64,000 bases of DNA from Zhengitettix transpicula (taxonomy: Eukaryota; Arthropoda; Insecta; Orthoptera; Tetrigidae), in contig CM073596.1 in assembly GCA_037074705.1 (NCBI GenBank), forward strand, positions 11,898,501 through 11,962,500. Reading direction: 5' to 3'. Under the pieces are notes generated by a model. That model was given only the letters and a program-made list of their open reading frames with translations. It had not been told where the DNA came from and searched no databases. Within the stretch, counting starts at the first letter, position 1. Each line of letters opens with the position of its first letter. Below, piece by piece: positions 35,827 through 47,249 of the stretch. Made by a program: the position numbers and the translations under genes.

Positions 35827-36701
35827 TGGAAGGTTTTTTACTAAATGAAAAGATCAAAATTAACAAACCAAAGATTTATTTATTTTGTGACAACAAATGA
35901 TGATTACAAACACAAAATTTGAGATCTCATTCTCTCAAGGCCTTGACTGGGTTTGATAATGGACACAACATATGGATTTTAAAATCTTATTAACAAACAG
36001 TTCTCATTTACCTAAACAACACGTCGATAGAAATAAATTAAAAAGAAAATAAATTAACTTTGATTGACAATTAAAAGAGAACGAAATCTGACTCTATTCT
36101 TTAATTACGTTTACAATTAATCATTAATTTTGGTTTTGTTACTTACATCTGTACAGCTGGTACCAGCATTCCTTTTGGTTTCGGAAGTACACTATTGCAA
36201 AATTATACACTGATTATAAAAGTCAACTAACAGATTTTACACTATTGAAGTCAAAATTTACAGGCTCCCAGGAACTCGGATGTTCCTCTTTTTTGTCAGC
36301 TATCTGATGTCTGCTTGCCTTATACGAATCCTATGATTCATAGATTTGTTAGTCTTTTACCGCTTTGGACTTAGCTGACTTCCTTTCCTGACTGCTACAG
36401 ACGTAAAACTGCACTCCTTTCCTGGCTGCTGATAGACGTAAAAACTGCTAACTTAGCGATATTTACGGGGTAATGCTTCAGTGAATGTTTTTATTTTGTC
36501 TTAAATTCACAACTTTGTTTAATAATTCATTAACGATGGCTAGTCTCTGCTCTAGTATTATTCGTTTCGTCCTCTGAAATCTCCCGCCACCAACTAACTC
36601 TTAGTGCTCTCCAGTTTGAGCGCGCATACGCCATTTTTTGTCTTTCCGCCAAAGCAACAGAGCTCGGCTCCATTGTCACTTTGGAAGCTCCTGCCACTAC
36701 A
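35827..36701. mobile_element. Candidate solo LTR (875 bp)
   Basis: The block starts TGGAAGG and ends CTGCCACTACA, so TG...CA on plus (TGTAGTGGCAGG...TTCCA on minus). It is flanked on both sides by ATTAAA (35,821-35,826 and 36,702-36,707), a possible target-site duplication. Orientation is unclear: neither strand shows a decisive TATA and polyadenylation pair. No internal retroelement region adjoins it. Confidence 0.35.
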
Positions 36702-36869
36702 ATTAAATTTTATTAAAACCAATTAATGGCTTATTAATTGGCATTACAATATATATATATAAAATTGTTATTGTTATGAGATCCAACTTAAAATGTTACG
36801 TTAAAGCCATGCCACATAAAAGCTGAGTAATGAATGAAAGTTGGTCAATAATTTCGTACAAAATAATAT

Positions 36870-37300
36870 CGTATCTTTGATGAAAACGTTTCTTTACCAA
36901 ACTATATTCTTCTTACAGCTCGACACTGCACGATAATTTTTTTCAAGTCGTCCTAAATAAAAATAGGCGTTTACTTTCGCAATGGTCTCATTGTTTGACG
37001 ATCATTTTTTTCTGAAAATTCATTATTTCAGGTTAGGGAATGAGCCAAATCTGACGAATACGGTTGGAAGATAAACTCGGCATTTTAAACTATGGGAACT
37101 ATCGCCAGTGCCCTGTCCGTTGTAAGAGAACTTCCTCCTTGGCTCCAACGTGGACCTTTGCTCCTTTATTTCGTGGGTCAAGCCGTCCAATAATGACGCA
37201 TAATAGTGTCCCATTTATCGTTCGTCCTTGTTCTACTTTTTCGATGCTGATAATTCCGCGTGCATCGAAAATAGAGATAAAAAAAGATACCCGTCATCTT
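36870..37300 (-). pseudogene. mariner-like transposase relic, C-terminal half
   Basis: On the minus strand, pieces in shifting frames follow the order of a mariner transposase: IFDARGIISIEKVEQGRTIN, then GHYYASLLDGLTHEIKEQRS, then a decayed HQDNA block (KFSYNGQGTGD), then FIFQPYSSDLAHS in place of the usual PPYSPDLAPSD, then VNAYFYLGRLEKNY near 36,900. Several frameshifts and the loss of the second catalytic Asp block show it is inactive. The N-terminal half up to the first catalytic Asp could not be read with confidence between 37,300 and 37,480. Confidence 0.6.
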
Positions 37301-37689
37301 CGAGAAAGATTTCACCGGTCCGCCTCAGTTTCAAACATACCTTTGCCTCTGAAGTTGTCAACGGTTACGTATTGACGTCGAAACCCTTCGTAATTGAGAT
37401 GAAAAGACCACACATACCGAACACAGAATCCTTCACACGATATCCCCACTGTGAGCTCACGCGGCACCCATCATGCTGAGATATTTTTTGTCTTGATATC
37501 ATCCTTTTGCCACACAGGATGGAAAATTAGTACGCCATAAACCCTGCAATTTTGTTGCGATAAGTCCATAGGGGCTGACACTCGAGGTTTATATATGCAA
37601 TTTATTGGGTTGTAATTAATAATTTTAAAAGTCAAAATATAAAAATATATTTAGTTTAATAAATTATGAGGTGTTTACACAAACACAAT
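37301..37689. other. Possibly upstream part of mariner relic, otherwise blank
   Basis: Minus-strand sequence here sits where the first catalytic region of the relic would be. I see no recognisable motif in any frame. Confidence 0.3.
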
Positions 37690-37875
37690 ATTGAGTCAGT
37701 GAATGAACGTTTGAATAAATAAGTGAGTTATTGAGTGAATGAAGGAGTGACTGAATGAAAGTGACTCAGTGAAAGAATGACTTAATGGACGAATGATTCA
37801 GTGAAATAATGATTGAGTGAATGAATGAATGAGGGAGTAACTGAGTGATTAAGACATTTATTGAGTGTGTGGAGA
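37690..37875 (+). repeat. Degenerate GAGTGAATGAAT satellite-like tract
   Basis: Imperfect repetition of GAGTGAATGA / CAGTGAAAGAATGA phrases over about 185 bp. Confidence 0.75.
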
Positions 37876-38633
37876 GGGTGAATTTTATACTTCTCTTGAC
37901 ATTTTCCTCCTTGACGTGACCTCAGAACATAATCAGTTTGCTAATTCTCCTTCCTGCACGTATCCTCTACGTGTTGGGCAACAAAGATGAACTAGTTTTA
38001 GCCTCATTTGTATGTGTTTGTATTGGATGAGGCGGTCCTTCATAATCTTCTCACATTCATCATCAACAGCTGATTGACCTGACCGTCTTATCTCATACAG
38101 CTGAAGGACCTTGACTCGGTCAATCTAAATACGCTGCACATTGGTTCCTGAAGATTAAATGAACGTGTCATGTACAATTATAGATAAATGTAAAAGTGAA
38201 GGAAAGAAAAGAAAGTTTTTATCTAATAAAACATTACTAATAATAGTATCAATGAGCAATTAAGGCGACACACAAATAAGGAAAATATATTTGAAGGAAA
38301 ATATAAAATTGATGAAATATAAAAAGTAGACAATTTTTACCTGAAAAAAAGGAAAGCAGGATTAATATTTATATGAAAAGAAAATCCTTACAGAAATTTA
38401 TAAACACTTAAATAAATAAACTATATCGACCAGGGAACAAAATCTGTTCATAAATATATTTTTCCATATAACAACAATATTCATGAAATTGTTATTTTCC
38501 ATACATTTTATTGAGGTGTTCTTTTTGGATATTTTATTATTATTCTACTCACTTTTTTCTGTATTATCATGAGCTGTAATTCTCAAATATTAAATTCAAA
38601 TAATTTACTGTGTTGCCTGTTATTTTTATTTTA
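37876..38633. other. AT-rich DNA, no gene seen
   Basis: Nothing recognisable. Confidence 0.55.
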
Positions 38634-39258
38634 CTATCAGGGTAGCCATCGTTGCCCGGGTTGTTATATATCCATAACCCCCGATTTGACTCCAATCTCG
38701 GTTGCTTTGATATGTAACGCACCATGCCGAATTGGCACTCAAACACATCGGTATAAATAGTATCAATCTAATTAACCCTGAAAAATATTTATTCAACGCA
38801 AATATCGGTCGTTTTTGAATGTTTCAAAATTGCCATACCCAATCCTCGGGGGTTACATGGCTAGTTGAATGTCTTAATTAAACTCAGCGACATCCATAAC
38901 CCTGGATTCGACTTCAATATTGGTTGTATTCGCGTTATTTTCTCGTAACACTAAGGGTGCTTTTTCCCATACTGTAAGGGGTTGATATTAACCGCATATA
39001 ACATCGGTAGGAAAATTAAGTCTCTCTCTGACCCCGAAAAATAATTATCCGACTCAATTATTGGCCGTTTTAGCATGTTTGAAAATTTCCTCCTCCGTCC
39101 ACCCCCGCTCCTGGGGGTGGTAGACGTAACTCACCCTTACAGTGTTTCCTGCCACAAAGAAAACGTTTACGAAATTTGGTGAAATTTGCTCCACATTTGT
39201 AGATTTGCATGCGGAGCGTACAAACATACATACGTACACACAGTCAGTCAATTTTATT
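38634..39258 (-). mobile_element. Helitron-like element, two modules
   Basis: On the minus strand it ends ACCCGGGCAACGATGGC...GATAG|T, a decayed hairpin and CTAG. Two core modules are seen: CATCGGTA on plus recurs at about 38,748 and 39,005 (~257 bp apart). The 5' part has GGTAGACG, CAGTGTTTCC, AAAACGTTTACGAAATTTGG (plus-strand text) as in other copies. Confidence 0.7.
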
Positions 39259-41881
39259 TTATATATATTTTATAGAAGATGAATAATATTCTTTATTTTT
39301 AATTTCACGAACATTTTTAATATAATTAGTATATTTTAGTGTAATTTTCTTACGCTAGTGTCGCGTCATTGATTTGCATTAAATATGTATTTCAATCGCA
39401 ATTTGTTGACGGTACGTTACATGAAACTAATAACGACCTGATTTCCCCCCCCTTCCCTATTCCTCAGAAATTATTTTAACAGAATTTGGTACATATACAC
39501 ATTATATGTTGAAGAAAAAAAAACATGTGGAACTCTTTCCTTTATTTTTCAGAAGAAAATGTTTCCACAGCCTTCGGTAAATTGTATACAAATGCCTGTA
39601 TGTATTATATACGTGACAGGATAGTTGGCCATTGTTGACTACGGAACTGGAGCTGGGTGCTGTAACTCTTGTAACAATGGAAGAATCAGTGAAACTGACA
39701 TTTCGATGAAGTTTTCTAATAATGAAAAAAAAGTAAAAGAATGGGAGGCTATAATAATATAAGCTTCTGAAACTGGGACAGTTGATCTGCGCTCACCGCA
39801 GAAATTTGATTTTAGAGTTCCTTCCATAAACTCAGCATAGAAATACACAAAGAAAATTGTGCCTTAAACAATCCCATAACGATAATTGCATATTCGGCTT
39901 TAGACATTGATTTAAAACTTTCTGAAATCTTAATGCTGATTAAATACAAAATTTTTATATTTGAATAATTACGTGAAAATATCGGATTATTTATTTTAAA
40001 TGTCATTTTGTTTTAATACGTATAATTTTGTGTATTTAAATATTTTTAAAAAATAAAAATTACAATTTGGGCTTTGTTTCGGCTGATTGACGAGGTAATA
40101 CGGTAAGGCAAAACCTTTACCTGTATAAATTCAACCTAAATAATACCTGTCGTCGCTGAAGCTCCCTCTGTTAATATATTTTAAAGTAAATCGTTCAATT
40201 TTTCAGATATTTCAATCACTCAGTCTGAAATACTGCCATGTTTCGCAGCTTTCCTCTTCATTTTTTCTTCTCGCTTTAGAACATATGGGGGTAGGGGGGG
40301 ATGATAAAAATCGCACGCGATTGTTAGCGGTGCTCGGATTTCTTCGTTAACGGCTGCGCAGGTAGCCTTTCTTTCCATCCCTCGTAACAGGAGAAGTAGG
40401 TTACACCTGGGGGGATGAGGGGGGGGGGACAAAAATTGCGGATCGTTCGCGTGGGAGGAAGAGAAAGCGGGGTGGGAAAAATGGCTCTGTTGGTCCCTTT
40501 CCCCCATCCCATGAAGGGATGAAATCTGCGTGACCTAAATTCACACATGCCATCTGCCGTACCTGCAGTGAGGGTTTTTTTTATTCGTCGTCCACCCTCT
40601 TGTAATATTTGGCCCACTTTTTTTTCAGATATAAGACCATCAGGCGTGACAAGCTGCGAGTATTTGGCAACTCTCTCTAAAAAAAATTCTAATAAAATAA
40701 GACAATGAAAGAAAAAAGTGGCAGCTCTGCACAGTTTTCTGGAGTTCCAATGTCGAATAAATATCTCTGAACAAATATCGACAGAATATCATAAATTGAA
40801 GGATCTGGCCAATAAAGTCAAACAAAAATCAATAATCGTGATCTTGTTTATTAACTTGAAACCAAAACGGTTTAGAAACCGGAGGAATAAAAATTTGTAA
40901 CCACGTAAGAAACAGAAGAACCTGAGAGATTGCTTAAAAAAAATTCTTATTTTTACTGATTTGATTGTTTAACCTCTTAACCCAAAGTGGTGTCAATTAG
41001 GAGTTCTTTTTCTTTATGTTTTCAAACAATTTATAATGTGGACCTTAGAGTATTATTAGAAAAAATAGAAATAATAAAGTGTTATTACTACTTAGTAACT
41101 GTGAACGAAATTGGTACATTCTCTGGCACAAATGCGATTTTTGGGGGTTCCATAAGGTTCTAGTTTGTAACGAATACCTTATATGATGTAAATTGTATAC
41201 AATCGAGACAGGACACGAAAATTACTTGGATGGAAATTTTTATCTCCTTCTCCACCACGCACGTGCACGATTTCGAATTCTCCAAACCACAGTAAACAAC
41301 ACTTCCGAGACAAAGCAAAACTATACCAAAATACACGCGTTACAATACGTTTACATTGAAATAAACACACAAAAAATATAATAATACATTTCGACCCTAT
41401 TTTGGGGACTTCATCAGGCGAAGATAACAGTCGAAAAGAATAATTTATTCCCTGATATTTATTTTTTTATTAATTTGTTTGTATAAAGTAACTAGTAGCT
41501 TCTGAAATAAATATATAATTGAATACAAAATAATTTAGAATAAGATTTAAAAATGCATGATCAGGCTTCCATGACAGCTTTTTTTATATTGTAGTGCCAA
41601 ATTACTTTCTACTCGTCGTGAGAATATTTCTTATTATACTATATTATTTTTATTATAAGTCATTATGTAATATTACCAATATGTTTTAAACCAGTAACAA
41701 TAAATAATTTTAGAAACCCAATACTCAATTTTGTTTATCAATTATGAAGATTATGGCTATACTATCGGCCAAAAAATCCTGTTTCAAAATTAATGAAAAG
41801 AATTTGAATTGACGGTCTAAAAGTGTTTATTGGGACTGATTATAAACTTTTGGGTTATATAAAAAAATTAAATTGTCATAG
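39259..41881. other. No gene seen; GC-richer patch at 40.2-40.6 kb
   Basis: AT-rich except 40,220-40,620, which has G runs and overlapping minus-strand ORFs without a domain. One clean copy of the scattered 35-bp motif lies at 41,386-41,428. Confidence 0.45.
41386..41428 (-). repeat. Scattered ~35-bp motif copy (inverted)
   Basis: CATTTCGACCCTATTTTGGG followed by GACTTCATCAGGCGA is the reverse complement of the layout at 3,801. Confidence 0.6.
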
Positions 41882-42029
41882 GTCGACAAGGAGCTCTTCT
41901 TGTTCTCACACAATCACAGTGACGTCATCACTCAAGGAATAAAGAAGGAAGGACACTCACTCACATATTAATCACATCGGTAAAGGCGTTCCTTTAAAAG
42001 TCGCAGTTGCAGAAAAAAATGGGTAATAT
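41882..42029 (+). repeat. Dispersed duplication, copy 1
   Basis: GTCGACAAGGAGCTCTTC through GCAGAAAAAAATGGGTAATA. It matches 42,436-42,613. A perfect TGACGTCA lies at 41,920-41,927. Confidence 0.75.
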
Positions 42030-42435
42030 ATATTTTCTGACTTATGGCCAGTTTATTTATTGCACCATTAGGATTATGGAATTTTATTGTAATTTTGTTA
42101 TTTGTCGTACATTTTTCTTAGTTCCCAGAGGTTTAAAGTCATCCTTTTGTGTCCTCAAGGTAACACTGTTCCCACTGTACCATTTTTTCCCTACACTCAA
42201 AAGTTTGCACGAAGTTTATCCACCGTGTTGGATTTTATTAGAGCACAAACACTGCGTTAATCCTTTTTATGCGAGGGAGAGAGAATAATGGGATCGACTC
42301 TGTGCTCCTTTGGCAAGGCTTATAAAAAATTTTACGACGTCGACGTCACAAGTGGCACAGTGTTCGTCACTTCCGGGGGCGAAAACAAAATACTTTGCGA
42401 TAACCTCACGGGAAAGGAAATACCTGCCACGTCGC

Positions 42436-42613
42436 GTCAACAAGGAGCTCTTCGTGTTCTCACACTCATCTACAGTGACGTCTTCACTCAAGGAATAAAG
42501 AACTCCGGACACTCACTCTGATATTAATCACATCGCTAAAGGCGTTCCTTTAAAATTAGGGAAAAAACTATCTGTCTACGCTAAGTCGCCGTTGCAGAAA
42601 AAAATGGTAATAT
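42436..42613 (+). repeat. Dispersed duplication, copy 2
   Basis: Same order and orientation as 41,882-42,029 (CAAGGAGCTCTTC, CACTCAAGGAATAAAGAA, TTAATCACATCG, AAAGGCGTTCCTTTAAAA, GTTGCAGAAAAAAATGG). It has about 33 extra bases (TTAGGGAAAAAACTATCTG...) that copy 1 lacks. Confidence 0.75.
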
Positions 42614-42924
42614 TCGAGGAAAAAATTCACAGACGTCCATTGGCTGACGGACGGATTCGAATTTTAAAATATTAACTTTTCGCAATAGTCGTGCCATTGT
42701 AACACTTAATCACCTCCAAAATCCTCAATTAAAAACGACATTTTGATTCAGTAACAGAAGAAACGTTTTCAAAGAGCCTTTCGAACCGAATTAAAGGATC
42801 ATCTTGGGCAGAAAAAAAAACCTCTACAGGACCGGGAGTCCAACGCAGGACGTCCGACAGGGATTCGCTAAACAGCAGCACGTACCAAGTAATGATGTCC
42901 TGCATTCGACTCCAGTTTAATATA
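42614..42924. other. No gene; weak tRNA-like text
   Basis: 42,815-42,905 contains TTGGACTCCCGG (minus) and GCATTCGACTCCAG (plus), weak B box-like strings. No A box at proper spacing is convincing. Confidence 0.3.
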
Positions 42925-43606
42925 TCTATCTGCTATTAAATAAAATTGCTTGTATGTGTATACGTTCCGCACACAAATCTACACCCGTGGAGAAAATTTC
43001 ACCAAACTACGTACACGTCAACTTTTCGATCAGGAAACAAACACTGAAGGGGTGAGAAACGTCTGCCACGGGGCTGTAGATTTTCGAACATGCTAAAACA
43101 GTTGATATTTGGGTCTGATAAATATTTTTTGGGGGCCAATAAGATTTATAGTGTGTCTACAGATGTTATCGCTGTATAATTTGAAGCCCTTACGCTGTAT
43201 AATATCAAGCCCTTAAATAGTAGGGAAACACCCTTATGGTTAGGGGTTTCACAAGAAATTAACTCGAATACAACCGAGACTGGAAACAAATCCGAGGTTA
43301 TGGATGTCGCTGAGTTTAATTATGCCGTTTAACCCCCAGGACCTGCGGTTGACGGGGGTGAAAATTTTGTAACTGTTAAACGGACGCTATTATCGTTGAA
43401 TAAATATTTTTCTGTGTCAAAGAGTTTGATAGAATTTTTACAGTTCTTCTTTGTGTATAATTTCAACCCCTTTCGTAGGTAATGAGAATCGTATCATGAA
43501 AATATCGCGAATACAACCGTGATTGAACTAAAATCCAGGATTAAAGATGCCGCTTAGGGTTACCGAGGGTATAATTAACTCTCTTAATTGGTTGATTTTG
43601 GTTACG

Positions 43607-43641
<35 letters not shown>

Positions 43642-43721
43642 ATATTTTTGATAATAATTGCCATTGGGAGTATTTATGCTTATAAAAATAAATACCCGGG
43701 CAACGCCGGGCACTCAGAAAG
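42925..43721 (+). mobile_element. Helitron-like element, two modules, perfect 3' hairpin
   Basis: The 5' end is A|TCTATCTGC, then the family 5' text (ACACCCGTGGAGAAAATTTC, GGAAACAAACACTG). There are two modules about 270 bp apart (43,150 and 43,422) and a (TA)n run at 43,609-43,638. The perfect hairpin CCCGGGCAACGCCGGG at 43,695-43,710 is followed by CACTCAGAAAG|T, where CTAG has mutated to AAAG. No protein is encoded. Confidence 0.75.
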
Positions 43722-43722
43722 T

Positions 43723-44436
43723 CCTCGAATAAATAAAATATACTGTTTGTTTGTGAGTATATTTGTGTGTGAATTCAAATATACTCTCGTAGAAAAGATT
43801 TGACTAAATTATGTTCACGTGCTCTCTTTGAATGGGAAACAAAAACAGTGGGGTAAGACAACCCTAGGGGCAAGGGTTGTCGGCGTGGAAATTTTCAAGC
43901 ACGATATATAGGCCGATATTTTTATCTAATCAATATTTTTCAGGTCAATGAGATGGATGTAAATTCTCCATGTGTTGATTCTGTACAATTTCAACCACTT
44001 TCTGTATTGGACGGGAGCACCCTAAGGGGTCGGGGTGGAGGATGTTACATAAAAATAAAACAAAAACGACCAAGATTGGTGTCGAATCATGGGTTGTGGA
44101 TGTCGCTGCGTTTATGACATTCAACCTGCCGGATAAGTTTTACTTTAACCGCTCCGCGTTCAATGTTTAACACGTGTAGCAATTTAGATCTAAGAACCGG
44201 AAGTATAATTATCTCTATAAGATAGTGCGTGTATTTTTCACTGTATTAGGATACCGTGAATATTTTTTAAACTCTTAAGATACTAAGAATTTTCATTATT
44301 CTGTCAACGCCGTTAATATAATGTACTAAGGATATATATACATTTATGGTATTGGGAGTATTTATGGTTGCCTAAAGACACGGGGGACGTTCTAACGAAA
44401 TTAGCATTCCATCGTTATATCAATACATCAAGCTAG
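43723..44436 (+). mobile_element. Helitron-like element abutting the previous one
   Basis: Starts where the previous copy ends (T|TCCTCGAATAAAT). One core module lies at 43,900-44,120 (GGGTTGTGGATGTCGCTG). The 3' half is shared with 12,830-13,190 (AGTATAATTA.CTCT, GTGCGTGTA, ACGAAATTAGCATTCCAT). It ends AAGCTAG|C, with CTAG at 44,433-44,436. The 3' hairpin proper is lost by deletion. Confidence 0.65.
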
Positions 44437-44588
44437 CGATTTAAAAACCTCCTTATTTCGCTAAAAAAAACATTTATATTATTTTTAAGAACGTAGCTTT
44501 CGGCACACGTTTGTAATTTCAAAATATTACTCTGCAAGGGCGGTAAAGTTAAAGCTTACAATAATTTTTTAACAAATAGGTAATGATG

Positions 44589-44715
44589 GTAGCCGGAATG
44601 CTGTTGAGTAGTGGCCAGCGTCATTGCCTTGTTTCACAGAGGTCCCGGGTTCGAATTCCGTCAGTCTGTTAGCCGTCTCGGTAGGCCAAGGTCCTTCAAG
44701 GGCTTTTGATCCAAA
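44589..44715 (+). mobile_element. tRNA-derived SINE-like unit
   Basis: B box-like GGTTCGAATTCC (44,648-44,659; one base longer than the canonical box) in the context GAGGTCCCGGGTTCG. An A box-like segment lies about 50-60 bp upstream (TAGCCGGAATGCTGTTGAGT). A tail with GGCCAAGGTCCTTCAAGGGC and GTAAGTAAGGTAATGATGG follows. The unrelated 3' body argues for a SINE and against a tRNA gene. Confidence 0.55.
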
Positions 44716-45000
44716 GAGTAAGTAAGGTAATGATGGTGACAATAAACACAAAATATTATTAATTTATTTAAATTAAAGGCTACCTTATTATCTCTTTCTT
44801 AACTTTTATATACATAGTGGAGTTTCGTTGACATACCTGAGAATTTGCGAGGACCTAAGCCAACGCCATCTGTCGGGACTTCCCCCAAACTTTTGAGCTT
44901 AAACCACCCATTGCTCGCTTTGAGAATTCTCCAGCAACTTCAAGTGGAATTTATTCAATGCGTTATTTATTATTCAATTTTGAAAATAAAATCACAACGT

Positions 45001-45042
45001 TTCATTCCTTATTATTGGGGGACTTCTTCGGTCCATATAGAT
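45001..45042 (-). repeat. Scattered ~35-bp motif copy (inverted)
   Basis: Plus text TTCATTCCTTATTATTGGGG followed by GACTTCTTCGGTCC, preceded by CAACG. Confidence 0.55.
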
Positions 45043-45523
45043 ATAAAGAATACAAAAAATAAAGATGAACACCAGTCCTGAATTATGGAAATAATTTATT
45101 ATTATTATTTCAACACATAAATCTGATTAATAAGGATAATTAACATCCAAAAACATCTAAAGAATTAACGTTTTTTAAACATTTAATCTGCATCACCTGT
45201 AGTAGATGATTATGATTCGTTTTTGTTGTATGACAATAAATAAATAAAATATAATATGTATTAAAATACCATTTATAGACAGTTTTTATAATTTCAATTA
45301 AACACCACAGCAGTCTGAAGATGGTACAGAAACGTTGTTGGGCTGTTAAAATATTATTATAAAAATTAGAATTAAAAAATGTCTGTTAATTGTCCTTAAA
45401 TACATTTTATTATTAAAAACAGACGTAAAAATAATGTGGTAAGTAAATAAATGTTTTCTGGCTTCCGATTTTTTTGGTCACTCTAGCCCTTGTAGGACGT
45501 TGGCCTCTCGAATTTATTTTTAA

Positions 45524-46085
45524 CTATCTGCGTTGCCCGAGATGTCATTTATCCATATCCCTCACTTTCACTCCAATATAGGTAGCTTTTGCGTTATTTT
45601 TATGTAACGCCCATGACCGCCCAGACCCTCCCACCCTTGCCCACTTCTACGCGTTACGCAGGTTGTAATAAATAAATTCAACGACTTCCATAACCCCAAT
45701 TTGTCTCGAATCTCGGTTGTTTTCGCGTTACTTTCTTGTAACTCCCCTCCACCCCCACCCCTAACCTCGCTCCCCTCCTATATCGAAAGGGGTTGAAATT
45801 ATACTCAAAGTGGTAATACTATCAATGTAATTAATTCTGAAAATAATTATTAACAGCAAGTATCAACCTCAATTTCATGTTTAAAAATTTCCACCCACGC
45901 TCCTGGAGCTTAAATGGCCAACTCAATGTCACAATTAAATTAAGCGAAATCCATAACCCTGGATTTGGTTGTAATTGTATTAGCGTTATTTTCTTGTAAC
46001 ACCCGTCCTCCCCTACCCCTAAGGGTGCTCCTTTCACATGCCGTAAGGGGTTTGCAATTATTATATGTAAACATCAGGGGATGCG
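45524..46085 (-). mobile_element. Helitron-like element, two or more modules
   Basis: On the minus strand it ends CTCGGGCAACGCAGATAG|T, a decayed hairpin plus CTAG. Modules are recognised on plus by CCATAACCC..., GTTGTTTTCGCGTTA, CACCCC(T)AAGGGTGCTCC. The 5' end is lost near 46,085. Confidence 0.65.
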
Positions 46086-46302
46086 GAAGCCTTTTAGGGG
46101 GTACAGCGACAGGGGATGAGATTTACAAGGCATTGAGGGACACGGGAATTTTTTTTTAATAAAAAGTAAGAAACAATAAGCAAGGAACAGTAGGAAATAA
46201 GTGAGACAGAAGAATTAAATGCATAACTAAAATATCACCACTACAACGTTCCTGTATAAGTTGTATTCTGTCAGGCGAACAGCGAAGGTCATTTTCAGGT
46301 AT

Positions 46303-46325
46303 CTGTGTGTGTGTGTGTGCGTGTG
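46303..46325 (+). repeat. (GT)n microsatellite
   Basis: About eleven GT dinucleotides with one interruption. Confidence 0.9.
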
Positions 46326-47224
46326 GTCCACTTCTGGAAAAAGAAAAGAGAGAATCCTCTCCGCTAGAGTGTTTCTGCTATTTTTTATACCCCAGCTAAA
46401 CCTTGTCCATTTTTTCTCTCTATCTTCCTATTCTTTTTCTATAGAAAATTTTAACTACGAGTATATTTTTCTTTTTCCTTTTCGTTCCCTATTGAAAATA
46501 GTAGTAAAGTTACCTTTGGAGTCGTTACGGCGAAACTTCTCTTTCGGCCAGCCTCCGGATGAACCAATAAAAATCCCTCTCGCACATTGTTATGTCTTGT
46601 TCTTCTATTCTTGTTTTTTTTTTACTTTTTTCGGAGAGAAGTTGAGGATGGATGGATGGACACATAAAAACGTTTTTACGTCCGCCGTGGTAGGAACCTG
46701 ATCCGGGTCTTTGAACCTGAGCGACGCGTAACTCATTCCGCCGAAAAATTTTATGCCTCGCCCAAGTCGTTGGTTCGTATTTTGCAAGGGTCGTAAAAAA
46801 AAGGAAAAGAAAAGGTTAGGTCGGGACCGGGGAGAGGGAGGGTCTACTTTACGAGGTTGTAACAATTTTCGGCGCTGCGGCACGTCTCGTATTTATTTTT
46901 ATTTGCGTTCCCCCCGCCCCTCCCCCCACTATCCACGGTAACACCGGCCATACTTTTCTTTTTGTCGGAGGAATAGTCGTCGTTTTCTGCGCCTTCTTTG
47001 CGACTATTGGTCCTGGAAGACTTAAAAGGTGCGTTTAATGTCCCTCGGCGGCTAAGAAAGAGGAAGAAAAAAGAAGTGGGCAGGGCAAGAAAAAGAGACT
47101 TGAGAAAGGCTCCGCTGAAGATGGATTGACGAGAAGAAAGAGAGTAGAAGGGCTCACTGACCTTTCCCGTGCAGAAGCAGCAACAGCAAGTGGGCCACGA
47201 GGGCTTCAGAAACCCGACGGACTT

Positions 47225-47249
47225 CACACACACACACACACACACACAC
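47225..47249 (+). repeat. (CA)n microsatellite
   Basis: About twelve CA dinucleotides, with a (TA)n run nearby at 47,331-47,353. Confidence 0.9.

Larger units (their letters stand above)
44437..45523. other. SINE-like unit and blank AT-rich DNA
   Basis: Apart from the tRNA-like unit at 44,589 and a motif copy at 45,001, no gene-like signal is seen. The 78-codon ORF at 44,845-45,081 overlaps the motif copy and has no domain. Confidence 0.45.
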
